Positions 42,459 through 50,020 of a stretch of DNA of 64,000 nucleotides are shown one piece after another. The stretch comes from GM7GCV1 sp965222065 (lineage in GTDB: Bacteria > Pseudomonadota > Gammaproteobacteria > Pseudomonadales > GM7GCV1). Below the pieces are notes generated by a model. The model did no database searches. It saw only the letters and a program-made list of their open reading frames with translations, and was not told the origin of the DNA. How positions within the stretch are numbered: position 1 is the first letter of the stretch; each line of letters begins with the position of its first letter. The stretch lies in NCBI GenBank assembly GCA_965222065.1, contig OZ244933.1:1364001-1428000 (forward strand). Direction: 5' to 3'. A program made the translations under genes and the position numbers.

Positions 42459-42704
42459 TCAGTTGAATGTCTTGAGCTGGGCTTCGGCGTGGCTAACAAG
42501 TTCTGACAAAGGGACACCAAACTGTTTTGAGAGGTTATACATGGTAGACAGAGTGGGGCTTTTCACCGCCCGCTCCAACATGGAGATATAGGTACGGTCC
42601 AGATCGGCAGCCTCGGCAAGCTGCTCCTGCGACATATTTTTCAAATGCCGGTAGTGACGCAGCGTCTTAGCGAATGCTTTCGTAATGTCAGGGTTCTCTG
42701 CCAT
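42459..42704 (-). CDS. XRE family regulator, C-protein-like
   Basis: The 81-residue protein is a single helix-turn-helix of the restriction-modification controller type: FAKTLRHYRHLKNMSQEQLAEAADLDRTYISMLERAVKSPTLSTM, with the TYISMLER recognition helix common in C proteins. Seventeen bases before its start lies a dyad with a GACTATAGTC palindrome, close to known C-boxes. No methylase or endonuclease gene is adjacent, so it may control the divergent exported-protein gene and itself. Confidence 0.92.
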   Translation of the reverse strand: MAENPDITKAFAKTLRHYRHLKNMSQEQLAEAADLDRTYISMLERAVKSPTLSTMYNLSKQFGVPLSELVSHAEAQLKTFN

Positions 42705-42720
42705 CTCATAAGCATCTCGC

Positions 42721-42753
42721 TGTGTAGACTATTGATCCACGGACTATAGTCTA
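42721..42753. promoter_or_regulatory. Dyad operator between the XRE gene and the exported HExxH protein gene
   Basis: Arms TGTAGACTAT (42721-42730) and ATAGTCTACA (42744-42753) are a perfect 10-base inverted repeat with a 13-base spacer; the right half includes the 10-base palindrome GACTATAGTC (42740-42749). The layout resembles the C-boxes of restriction-modification controller proteins. It lies 17 bases from the XRE start and 33 bases from the divergent start, so a single site could control both. Confidence 0.65.
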
Positions 42754-42785
42754 CATATACTGCCTCTGCGCCTAATAAAAACAAC

Positions 42786-44495
42786 ATGGAGCTATACATG
42801 ATTTATTGTAGAAAGGGCATTGCGCGAGCAAACCTGACTTTATTTCTTAAAGACGTTTTCGCTTTTATAAAGCCAAAAGGGCAAGCAGGAAAACTAACCC
42901 ATTTAACTTCAGCAATGATGGCTGTACTGATGCTGGGATCAATATCAGAAGCAGCACGGGCTCACTATTTTGATGTGACCTACAGCGATGCAGATGGTGA
43001 AGGCGTAAATGACCCCACGCCCATTAACCCGCTGGAATCCAATGAAGGTGAGACATTGGGCGATCAGCGCAGGATTGCGATAGAGCACGCCCTGGAGCTG
43101 TTCTCCCTATCAATTCATTCTAACGCACGAATTCCCATTGAAATTCGTTTTACAGACACGGATTACTCGGCCTTTGCCTTTGTTCTTGAAACGCCCTATG
43201 ACGAATTCAGTCTTATAGGAGACAAAACAGCTGCCGAATACGACTGGTGGATGGAAGATACCAATTACACACTCGCCTGGGTGGCGGCCGCGTCAGGTGT
43301 CGATTCGTTTGACCTGGATGGGCAGAACTCCGGAGAAATCTATATCTCCAAGTCTCAGGATTTCGATCTTTCAACCGAAGGCTCGGGAGCCAGAAACTTG
43401 CTAGTACATACAATATTGCATGAATTAAGTCATGTTTTCGGTATCAAGACTGAAATAGTGACCGTTGAAGACGAAGATGTTGATAACGGATCTTTTTTAA
43501 ATGGGAACCCCTCATATTTTGATCGATTTCTGGTCGACAACGATGGTTCAACCCTGACAGCCCTTATCGATATGACCGACGAAGAACGCTATGAAGCGTC
43601 GGACTCGGGAAATGTCCAGTTTAATGGCGAGCTAACCAAGGCAGCCGGATTTGACGAAATCACCTCAGGCGCATCCGATGAGGGTCATCCAGACATTCAC
43701 GTTTATGACGGTGGGGAGCGTGACGGACAAGCGCTAAGCCATTTATCAGAATCCGTATCTCCTGATCAGATGCTTTCTTCTAATGGCGCGATTACCTACG
43801 ACATGGGCATGGCGGCATTCATGTTCGCTGATATGGGATTGGGATCACCTGCGGATTTTGAGCTAACGGTGACCGAATCCGACGGAGCGGTGTCAGTGAT
43901 TGCCGATAACCCCAGCGAGTACGACTTTGAAAATGCGGTGCTTGAAATTGATGTCCCAGAAGAGATTACGGTAAGTAATTTTGCAGCAGAACCCGGTGTT
44001 TGTACCGATGCGAGCACAGGCTTTATGGAATGTGAATTTGCCGAGATTCTGGCCTTTGACATGATTCGGGTTGAGTTTGAAGCGGCACTGGAAGGCGATG
44101 CTACAGGCGAAATCATTGATATGGCTTTCAGAGTGAATTCGCCCCACGTTGATCGTGACGCTTCAAATAACATCAGCGGCCTGTTGATCGGCACACTGGA
44201 AGAAGAGGAACCTGAGGAAGAACCTCCTGTTGTTGCTGACAACGGCGGCGGAAGTAATGGTGGATGCTCTGCGATGGTAGGCCCACAGCTGTTTAGTCAA
44301 GCGTATGCCAGTACTGGTGGATCCACTTCCTCAACCCTCGGATTCCTGTTTATCCCGTTCCTGATGGGTGCGGTTCGCAAGGTGCGCCAGTCGAAGTTGA
44401 ATCGTGTGGCAAAGTTTGCCCTGCTCGGACTTCTCGGCATTGGCTTGATGGCCTGCGGCGGTGGTAGTGGTGGAGGATCAGGGCCTGGATGCTAA
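42786..44495 (+). CDS. Exported HExxH metalloprotease-like protein with atypical C-terminal sorting tail
   Basis: The 569-residue protein has a long N-terminal region and a hydrophobic segment (AMMAVLMLGSISEAARA, about residues 43-59) as signal peptide; a later start is possible. HELSHVFG near residue 212 is a zinc-binding HExxH motif. From about 350 a beta-rich domain (FELTVTESDGAVSVIADNP) resembles repeats in secreted proteins. After an acidic and Gly-rich linker (EEEPEEEPP, GGGSNGGCSAM), a hydrophobic stretch LGFLFIPFLMGAVRKVR looks like a CTERM sorting signal, and a second one ends in GLLGIGLMACGGGSGGG, which looks like a lipobox in the wrong place. Confidence 0.82.
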   Translation: MELYMIYCRKGIARANLTLFLKDVFAFIKPKGQAGKLTHLTSAMMAVLMLGSISEAARAHYFDVTYSDADGEGVNDPTPINPLESNEGETLGDQRRIAIEHALELFSLSIHSNARIPIEIRFTDTDYSAFAFVLETPYDEFSLIGDKTAAEYDWWMEDTNYTLAWVAAASGVDSFDLDGQNSGEIYISKSQDFDLSTEGSGARNLLVHTILHELSHVFGIKTEIVTVEDEDVDNGSFLNGNPSYFDRFLVDNDGSTLTALIDMTDEERYEASDSGNVQFNGELTKAAGFDEITSGASDEGHPDIHVYDGGERDGQALSHLSESVSPDQMLSSNGAITYDMGMAAFMFADMGLGSPADFELTVTESDGAVSVIADNPSEYDFENAVLEIDVPEEITVSNFAAEPGVCTDASTGFMECEFAEILAFDMIRVEFEAALEGDATGEIIDMAFRVNSPHVDRDASNNISGLLIGTLEEEEPEEEPPVVADNGGGSNGGCSAMVGPQLFSQAYASTGGSTSSTLGFLFIPFLMGAVRKVRQSKLNRVAKFALLGLLGIGLMACGGGSGGGSGPGC

Positions 44496-44574
44496 GGGCT
44501 GACCTGTTAAGCCCTGGCGCCATGAACAGACATCCGCGCTATAACAATAGAGAACGTATTTAAACGAGGTACAT

Positions 44575-45333
44575 ATGATAGTAACCAGAAAAGTAAGCAT
44601 TGCGCCTGATAAACCAGAGCTTCGAGTGGACCTGACCTTTGAGGACGCTGGTGGGACAGTACGGCCCACTGCCGTTCGTGACCTGACCGGCACCTGGGTT
44701 TTGTGTGGTCCTGAAGGAGCTGCAGATGCCCTGGTCCCATATCAAATTAGGGCGCTCTATCCCCAGGTGAATGCTGACCACCTAGACCCCTATGAGCTGA
44801 ACATTGATCATTTCCAGGTGGCTCTTTCAAAGGCTTCCTCCGTTGCTGCACCTTCGGAATTAGACGTCCTGATGGACTATTACGACCTGAATGAAAAAAT
44901 GCCCAGGCACGTTGATGATTTTTTCGCACCAGTCACCACGTTTCCTGCAAACGCAGACATCCTTGGTTGGATAAAAGAGCTCGATAGTTATGGATCCGGG
45001 AAGGCTGTTGGAAATACAGATACAGCCACTGCTGTCCGGATTACTGACCTTCGAGTGGCTTTGGAACGATGTGGGGTCTATGAGATACCTTTGAAGAATC
45101 CATATCACCTGACTGTTTCCAGATACTACAGTAAAGATCCCGGAACAGAAGGCCTTGGCCTGGACAAGGTTTGGCGATCAGAGCGTGGCTGGTTTACATC
45201 GCATGAGATACTTCGACCTGCCCGCATCAGCAAGCAAGGTGACACGGCAAAAGATTTTGTTGATCAAGTGCAGAAACTCTATCCTGAGAAGAAGCGATAT
45301 AAAGGAAACGGCAAAACCCCCACCCTTCACTAA
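44575..45333 (+). CDS. Hypothetical protein, 252 residues
   Basis: The protein is soluble with no signal (MIVTRKVSIAPDKPELRVDL, FTSHEILRPARISKQGDTAK) and a basic C-terminus ending GNGKTPTLH. I do not recognise any domain. It starts 79 bases after the exported HExxH gene in the same direction and may share its control. Positions 45334-45604 follow without a gene. Confidence 0.7.
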   Translation: MIVTRKVSIAPDKPELRVDLTFEDAGGTVRPTAVRDLTGTWVLCGPEGAADALVPYQIRALYPQVNADHLDPYELNIDHFQVALSKASSVAAPSELDVLMDYYDLNEKMPRHVDDFFAPVTTFPANADILGWIKELDSYGSGKAVGNTDTATAVRITDLRVALERCGVYEIPLKNPYHLTVSRYYSKDPGTEGLGLDKVWRSERGWFTSHEILRPARISKQGDTAKDFVDQVQKLYPEKKRYKGNGKTPTLH

Positions 45334-45481
45334 TCGCCTCTTCATTTAGAAAAATGTTTTGTCATGTTCCTTAATGATCTGTTTTTAAGTGTTCGCTTGC
45401 CCTTCATATTGATACCACCCGCAGCCAGTTTAAGGCACCCCCTGAACATGACTTCTTTTTTGGTGGAAAGGTCAATATAAA

Positions 45482-45502
45482 TGGGGGCATATTTGGGGGC
45501 AT
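45482..45502. repeat. Paired TGGGGGCAT repeats, possible old attachment region
   Basis: TGGGGGCAT occurs at 45482-45490 and 45494-45502, 12 bases apart, within AT-rich sequence. Short repeats of G-rich TGGGGGCA type are often left near the ends of tRNA-targeted islands. They lie in the otherwise gene-free stretch 45334-45604 that separates the integrase-linked genes from the copper region, so they may mark an old element border. No matching core of the tRNA 3' end is present here. Confidence 0.4.
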
Positions 45503-45604
45503 AAATATAAATAGAATTTTAAATATCTATTTATATCAACAGATTAATAAACCTGATTGAGAGCCCCATAGCCTACTGATAGCTTTGGCAAATAAAGTAG
45601 GCGT

Positions 45605-45961
45605 TCACGCAATACCAAGATCAATGCCAAATTGCTTTACCAGAAGTGCAAATAGCCAATAGCAGATCAGCGTAATAACTGCGCTCGCTATAAGAGAACC
45701 CCAAAACCCCAGGCGAGGCATTAACCATGGAAAGGCCAGGAACATAGGCAGCGTTGGCACTACATACCAAAACGTATACCAGGCGTGATTAGAGACCTTT
45801 TCTGCCGATCCTGTTTCAATATGCAGCCAAATCAGAGCCAGAATTGTAACCATGGGTAACGCAGCTAATAGTGCGCCTAATTTATCACTTCGCTTGGCCA
45901 ACTCTGACACGAGAACCACCACCATTGCTGTAATTAAATATTTTGCTGTTATCCAGGCCAT
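45605..45961 (-). CDS. DUF3147 family membrane protein
   Basis: An AAGGAGA site lies directly before the ATG. The 118-residue protein has four hydrophobic segments and the family pattern MAWITAKYLITAMVVVLVSE with LAKRSDKLGALLAALPMVT following. Function is unknown; members are often next to metal-resistance genes. It diverges from the BlaI-type gene, with the dyad site at 45991-46012 in between. Confidence 0.88.
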   Translation of the reverse strand: MAWITAKYLITAMVVVLVSELAKRSDKLGALLAALPMVTILALIWLHIETGSAEKVSNHAWYTFWYVVPTLPMFLAFPWLMPRLGFWGSLIASAVITLICYWLFALLVKQFGIDLGIA

Positions 45962-45990
45962 TCTGTTCTCCTTAAAAGTAGTTCACAAAA

Positions 45991-46012
45991 AACCGACCAC
46001 CAATCGGTTTTT
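45991..46012. promoter_or_regulatory. 22-bp dyad operator upstream of the BlaI-type repressor gene
   Basis: AACCGA and TCGGTT arms (extended by A and T runs to nine bases each) flank a short centre. A second site at 47469-47490 matches in 18 of 22 positions. Position between divergent genes and before the repressor gene suggests autoregulation by the BlaI-type protein. Confidence 0.65.
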
Positions 46013-46058
46013 ATCTGATAGCATATCATCAATCATAATTAATAACGGTAGTATTACT

Positions 46059-46454
46059 ATGGTACTCGGCGAGCTGGAAAAGCGAGTTCTTCAATACTTA
46101 TGGGAAGTTCCAGAGGCAGATGCGAAACAAGTGCATGAGGCCTTAACCAAGCCAAAAGGCGGCACTCTCAATACTATCCAAAGTACACTTGAAAGATTGT
46201 TCAAAAAAGACCTGCTTTCTCGCCAAAAAATGGGACATGCGTACTATTATTTCGCGAAAGTCGGTAAAGAAGAACTAATTGCTAAGCTCATTCATTCTGT
46301 AACAGGTGATTTCCTTAGCTCGGATGAAGATGGCTTGATAGCCGCGTTTACTTCAGTCTCAGCCGGACTGGATGACGAGAAACTCTCTCAGCTCGAAGAG
46401 TTAATTCAGCAACAGCGTGAAATACGCAGGCAGGAAGACCCTGATGCTAACTAA
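46059..46454 (+). CDS. BlaI/MecI/CopY-type transcriptional repressor
   Basis: The start is the ATG at 46059 (MVLGELEKRVLQYLWEVPE); the open frame extends upstream through the operator but without family similarity. The 131-residue product has the winged helix-turn-helix of BlaI (EADAKQVHEALTKPKGGTLNTIQSTLERLFKKDLLSRQ) and a C-terminal dimer region. In beta-lactam systems BlaI is cut on signal; CopY is a copper-responsive relative, but the CxC pairs of CopY are absent. The M56 peptidase gene overlaps its stop by 11 bases, so the two form a sensor/repressor pair. Confidence 0.92.
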   Translation: MVLGELEKRVLQYLWEVPEADAKQVHEALTKPKGGTLNTIQSTLERLFKKDLLSRQKMGHAYYYFAKVGKEELIAKLIHSVTGDFLSSDEDGLIAAFTSVSAGLDDEKLSQLEELIQQQREIRRQEDPDAN

Positions 46455-47412
46455 CGAATGGGCGATAATATTTAACCTGCTCAGCATCGTGGTTACAGCA
46501 CTGCTTGTAACCACTGTACTACTTTGTTTTGCTTGGCTGGCTATCGCTCAATACATTGAACAATTCTCGCTACATACGCAAAAAAGGATTTTGTGGCTTT
46601 TTGTATCAGCGCCCTGGCTCTTGAGCATTATCTACGTTGCGTTTTTTGTACCGTCACTGTTTCAATCCCACAACACAATTTGGCTGACTCACTGGCACCA
46701 TCCGCATGAGTTTTATCTGACCAGTTGGCATGGCGCCTTTCTATTCGTATCTGCCCTGGGCTTCATTTACGTTTTAACTCGAAAGCTTATAACTGCATCC
46801 AGGCATTTAAGCGCCCTTAGCTCGCTCACAGGTCTATTCCAAAACAAGGGCCAACATGAACAAATCAGTCTCGATGTTGTAGTACTTGAGTCTCAAACGC
46901 CCCTAGCATTTTCTGCCGGTATCTTTAACCCTAAATGCTATGTCACTACAGGGCTGGTTGAACAATTTTCTGGCGAAGAACTAGATATTATCCTTGAGCA
47001 TGAACGCGCCCATATCAAACATAAGGATTTACAACAAAAACTGCTATTTACTCTATTAGTTTCATTCTTTCCCAAGCCTGTAAGCTTTCAACTAAACAGA
47101 TCATTCTCACTAGTAGCAGAAAAACTTGCCGACCAATCTGTTTGCGAAAATCACAGCAAACTGGATATTGCGCAAACTTTGATTAAATCAGTACGAGCAC
47201 AAAAACTTTCTAAAGATTATTTCTGTTCTGCAGTGGTGAACTACTTCACCTCAGATGACGTGGATTCCCGTGTGAAGGCTTTAATAGAGCCACAAGACTA
47301 TCGTCTGTTTTCATGGAACTTATGCCTAATATTTTTGGCTTCTTTCACTATCGTTTCTTTCGTCGGTGTAGATGGTTTGCACCATCTAATAGAGACACTT
47401 TTTTCACACTAA
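46444..47412 (+). CDS. M56 family (BlaR1-like) membrane metallopeptidase
   Basis: The start is the ATG at 46444 (MLTNEWAIIFNLLSIVVTAL), overlapping the repressor stop. The 322-residue product has four membrane segments and HERAHIKHKDL near residue 189, the HExxH zinc site of M56 peptidases. No C-terminal penicillin-binding domain is present, so it is not a beta-lactam sensor. It likely cleaves the BlaI-type repressor when it senses a metal or envelope signal, switching on the efflux genes that follow. Confidence 0.9.
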   Translation: MLTNEWAIIFNLLSIVVTALLVTTVLLCFAWLAIAQYIEQFSLHTQKRILWLFVSAPWLLSIIYVAFFVPSLFQSHNTIWLTHWHHPHEFYLTSWHGAFLFVSALGFIYVLTRKLITASRHLSALSSLTGLFQNKGQHEQISLDVVVLESQTPLAFSAGIFNPKCYVTTGLVEQFSGEELDIILEHERAHIKHKDLQQKLLFTLLVSFFPKPVSFQLNRSFSLVAEKLADQSVCENHSKLDIAQTLIKSVRAQKLSKDYFCSAVVNYFTSDDVDSRVKALIEPQDYRLFSWNLCLIFLASFTIVSFVGVDGLHHLIETLFSH

Positions 47413-47437
47413 ATTGTTACAACCCTAAGGGCTAAGA

Positions 47438-48748
47438 ATGAACTCGCTATGTATCAGCTGGCATAAAATACCGACCCTCAGTCGGTTTTTGAAACGCCCT
47501 ATTCAGACGTCTCTGCTTTTAATGGCCGCAAGTTGGATTTGCTTAATCGCTTTCCCCGCCTATCCGCAGAGCAACTCAGACCAACCAACCTTATCTATGG
47601 ATCAAGCAGTTCAAATGACTCTTGAGCAACATCCCCAATTGGGCGTATACCGATTCAGGAGAGATGCTTATCAGGGATTGATAGATCAAGCCGGCGCAAA
47701 TGAGCGACCTATTATTAATTTAAATATTGAAGATGTTGCTGGAGGAGGCGAATACAGCGGTTTTGATCGAGCACAATCCACTTTATCTATCAGCTGGGTA
47801 ATGCAGGGAGAGAGACTTAGCCGTCGGGTTCAGGCAGCCCAAACAGCGGCAAACCAGGTTGATATACAAAGACAAATAGATGCACTTGATCTATCTGCCC
47901 GGACTGCCAGGCTATTTATACAGGCACTAATCACAGAGGAACGCCTGGCTTTATCCCAACAAGCACGCCAACAAGCCAGAAATACCGTTTCTGCTATCGA
48001 GCGCAGGGTTAATGCGGGTAGCAGTTTGGGGCTTGAGTCACTTCAGGCCGAAGTAGAACTTTCCGAAAGAGAACTTGAGGCTGAAGATTTAGAGCACGAG
48101 CTGACCTCAACGCGATATCAATTATTTGCGCAATGGGGAGAAACAGAAAGAAATTATCAGCTGACAGGTGAGCTCTCTAATATCCCGACTTTTGATAATG
48201 TCGAAGACCAATTTGCCCTTCTCAAACAAAATCCTGCGCTGACACTGTTAGCAACTCAGCAGCGCATCTTGGAATCTGAAATAGAATTAGCCAGGATCGA
48301 AGCCAAACCACAACTTCAGTTTTCTGTCGGTGTCAGACGTTACGAAGCTACTGATGATGTAGGCATGACAGCAGGTATCTCTCTTCCATTGGGCAACAAC
48401 CCTGCCAGCACAGGAAAAATTAAAAGCCTAAGAGCACAACAGGCAGAGTACGGGATTGAGTCTCAAGCTATGCAACGCGAGCTGGATACTCAACTCTATG
48501 TCTTACTACAAGAAATAAGACACAGTCGGCATGTGATAGAAACACTACAAGAACAAATTATCCCCACTCTGGAAAAAGCCGAAAATCAGGCTGAACAAGC
48601 CTTTAATGCCGGCAGATTAGGCTATCAGCAATGGAACCTCATCTTGAATAAAAAGCTGGATGCGCAACAAGATTTATTGAGCGCTATTGAGACGATCCAT
48701 CTTCAACATATTGAGCTACAACGCCTTACGGGCACCACTCTAATTTAA
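47438..48748 (+). CDS. TolC/CusC-type outer membrane efflux protein
   Basis: The ATG at 47438 has AAGGG upstream. A TTG at 47489 (giving MKRPIQTSLLLMAASWICL) would make a cleaner signal peptide, so the start is uncertain. The protein (436 residues from the ATG) has the outer-membrane-efflux repeats (ARLFIQALITEERLALSQQA, NAGSSLGLESLQAEVELSE, FSVGVRRYEATDDVG). It forms the outer-membrane duct of a tripartite heavy-metal pump with the adaptor and RND protein downstream. A copy of the 22-bp dyad site lies within codons 11-18. Confidence 0.92.
   Translation: MNSLCISWHKIPTLSRFLKRPIQTSLLLMAASWICLIAFPAYPQSNSDQPTLSMDQAVQMTLEQHPQLGVYRFRRDAYQGLIDQAGANERPIINLNIEDVAGGGEYSGFDRAQSTLSISWVMQGERLSRRVQAAQTAANQVDIQRQIDALDLSARTARLFIQALITEERLALSQQARQQARNTVSAIERRVNAGSSLGLESLQAEVELSERELEAEDLEHELTSTRYQLFAQWGETERNYQLTGELSNIPTFDNVEDQFALLKQNPALTLLATQQRILESEIELARIEAKPQLQFSVGVRRYEATDDVGMTAGISLPLGNNPASTGKIKSLRAQQAEYGIESQAMQRELDTQLYVLLQEIRHSRHVIETLQEQIIPTLEKAENQAEQAFNAGRLGYQQWNLILNKKLDAQQDLLSAIETIHLQHIELQRLTGTTLI
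47469..47490. promoter_or_regulatory. Second 22-bp dyad site, inside the 5' end of the TolC-type gene
   Basis: Arms ACCGAC and GTCGGT followed by TTTTT match the site at 45991-46012 in 18 of 22 positions. It lies 31-52 bases into the annotated gene but entirely before the alternative TTG start, so it could be a true upstream operator if the TTG is used, or a roadblock site if not. Confidence 0.6.
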
Positions 48749-48776
48749 GGAACCCGCAAACGTGAGAGATAACATC

Positions 48777-50012
48777 ATGAAGCCATACGCATTACGTCTT
48801 TTACTGCTTTGCCAGCTATTGCTGGGTGCACTATTACTTTCCACGATTGCATTTTCCGCAACCGAGCAGGCAGATCACGAGGCCGAGCCAGAGCGCGGCC
48901 CACACCAGGGACGTATGTTAAGAGAGGACGATTTTGCACTTGAACTAACCATCTTTGAAACGGGAGTACCCCCGGAATTCCGCATATGGGCCTTTGAAGA
49001 TGATCAGCCCGTAGCACCTGAAGAAGTCGATCTGAGAATTCAGCTCACAAGGCTAGGTGGTGTAGTAGATGATATTGGGTTTAGAGCTGAGGGTGATTAT
49101 CTGCGTGGGGATACCGTGATTTATGAGCCACACTCCTTTGTCGTCACGATTACTGCAGACTATGAAGGCAATACCTATCGCTGGGAATACGATAATTTTG
49201 AAGGACGCACACAGATTGCCGACAACGTTGCTGAGGCCATGGGTATTACTACCGAAACTGCTGGAGAGGCCACGCTACATCAGACAATCCGGGTCTATGG
49301 GAAGCTACGGCTTCCACCAAATGCAAGGCAGACAGTTCAGGCGCGTTTTGACGGCGAAATAACGGCAATGCATGTCAGCCTTGGCGATCAGGTCACAAAA
49401 GGGCAAGTCCTGGCAACCATTGAAAGCAATGAAAGTCTGCAAACCTATCAAATCGTTGCCTCCCTGACAGGTCTTGTTACCCAGCAGTACGCCACTATCG
49501 GTGAGCAGACATCAGGGCGACCTCTATTGGAAATCACCAATACAGATACCTTTCTGGCAGAGCTAGCAGTCTATCCCGAGGATAGAGCAGACGTAGACAT
49601 TGATGCACCTGTTTCCTTGCATATAAGCGGAATTGAAACTCCTTTAATGTCTACCATCAGCGGATCAAGGTCTGGTTTACGCGAGGATCAGGCTCAACTT
49701 TTTCTTGCTGAGGTTAGCAATGATGATGGTCTTTTAAGTGAGGGATCATTTGTTGCAGGCGACATTGAAATCGAGACCTTTACGGTTCCGCTAGCCGTGA
49801 AGCGCATTGGGCTGCAAGGTTTTCGCGATTTTACAGTGGTCTATGCCAAGTTTGATGATGAATACGAAGTGCGCATGCTGGATTTGGGACGTGAAGCGGG
49901 CGAGTGGGTAGAAGTGTTAGGAGGGCTAGAGCCTGGAACTGAGTACGTCACTGAAAACAGCTACATCATCAAGGCCGATATTGAAAAATCCGGCGCATCA
50001 CACGATCACTAG
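48777..50012 (+). CDS. Efflux RND transporter periplasmic adaptor subunit (CzcB/CusB-like)
   Basis: The ATG at 48777 (MKPYALRLLLLCQLLLGALL) follows a GTG five codons upstream that is also possible. The 411-residue product has a signal peptide, a His/Glu-rich stretch (ADHEAEPERGPHQGRM), a lipoyl-type hairpin region (LPPNARQTVQARFDGEITAM ... GDQVTKGQVLATI) and a beta-barrel, ending GASHDH. It links the inner-membrane RND pump with the TolC-type duct and may hand metal to it. Confidence 0.92.
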   Translation: MKPYALRLLLLCQLLLGALLLSTIAFSATEQADHEAEPERGPHQGRMLREDDFALELTIFETGVPPEFRIWAFEDDQPVAPEEVDLRIQLTRLGGVVDDIGFRAEGDYLRGDTVIYEPHSFVVTITADYEGNTYRWEYDNFEGRTQIADNVAEAMGITTETAGEATLHQTIRVYGKLRLPPNARQTVQARFDGEITAMHVSLGDQVTKGQVLATIESNESLQTYQIVASLTGLVTQQYATIGEQTSGRPLLEITNTDTFLAELAVYPEDRADVDIDAPVSLHISGIETPLMSTISGSRSGLREDQAQLFLAEVSNDDGLLSEGSFVAGDIEIETFTVPLAVKRIGLQGFRDFTVVYAKFDDEYEVRMLDLGREAGEWVEVLGGLEPGTEYVTENSYIIKADIEKSGASHDH

Positions 50013-50020
50013 GAGTTCCC

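Noticed and set aside
42459..45333. A restriction-modification system suggested by the C-protein-like regulator
   Set aside because: Neither neighbouring protein has methylase motifs or a recognisable endonuclease fold; only the regulator and the dyad fit.
45411..45430. Partial similarity to the tRNA 3' end (CCACCCGCAGCC) as a right attachment site
   Set aside because: Only about 10 of 12 bases match and the similarity stops at once; too weak to call.
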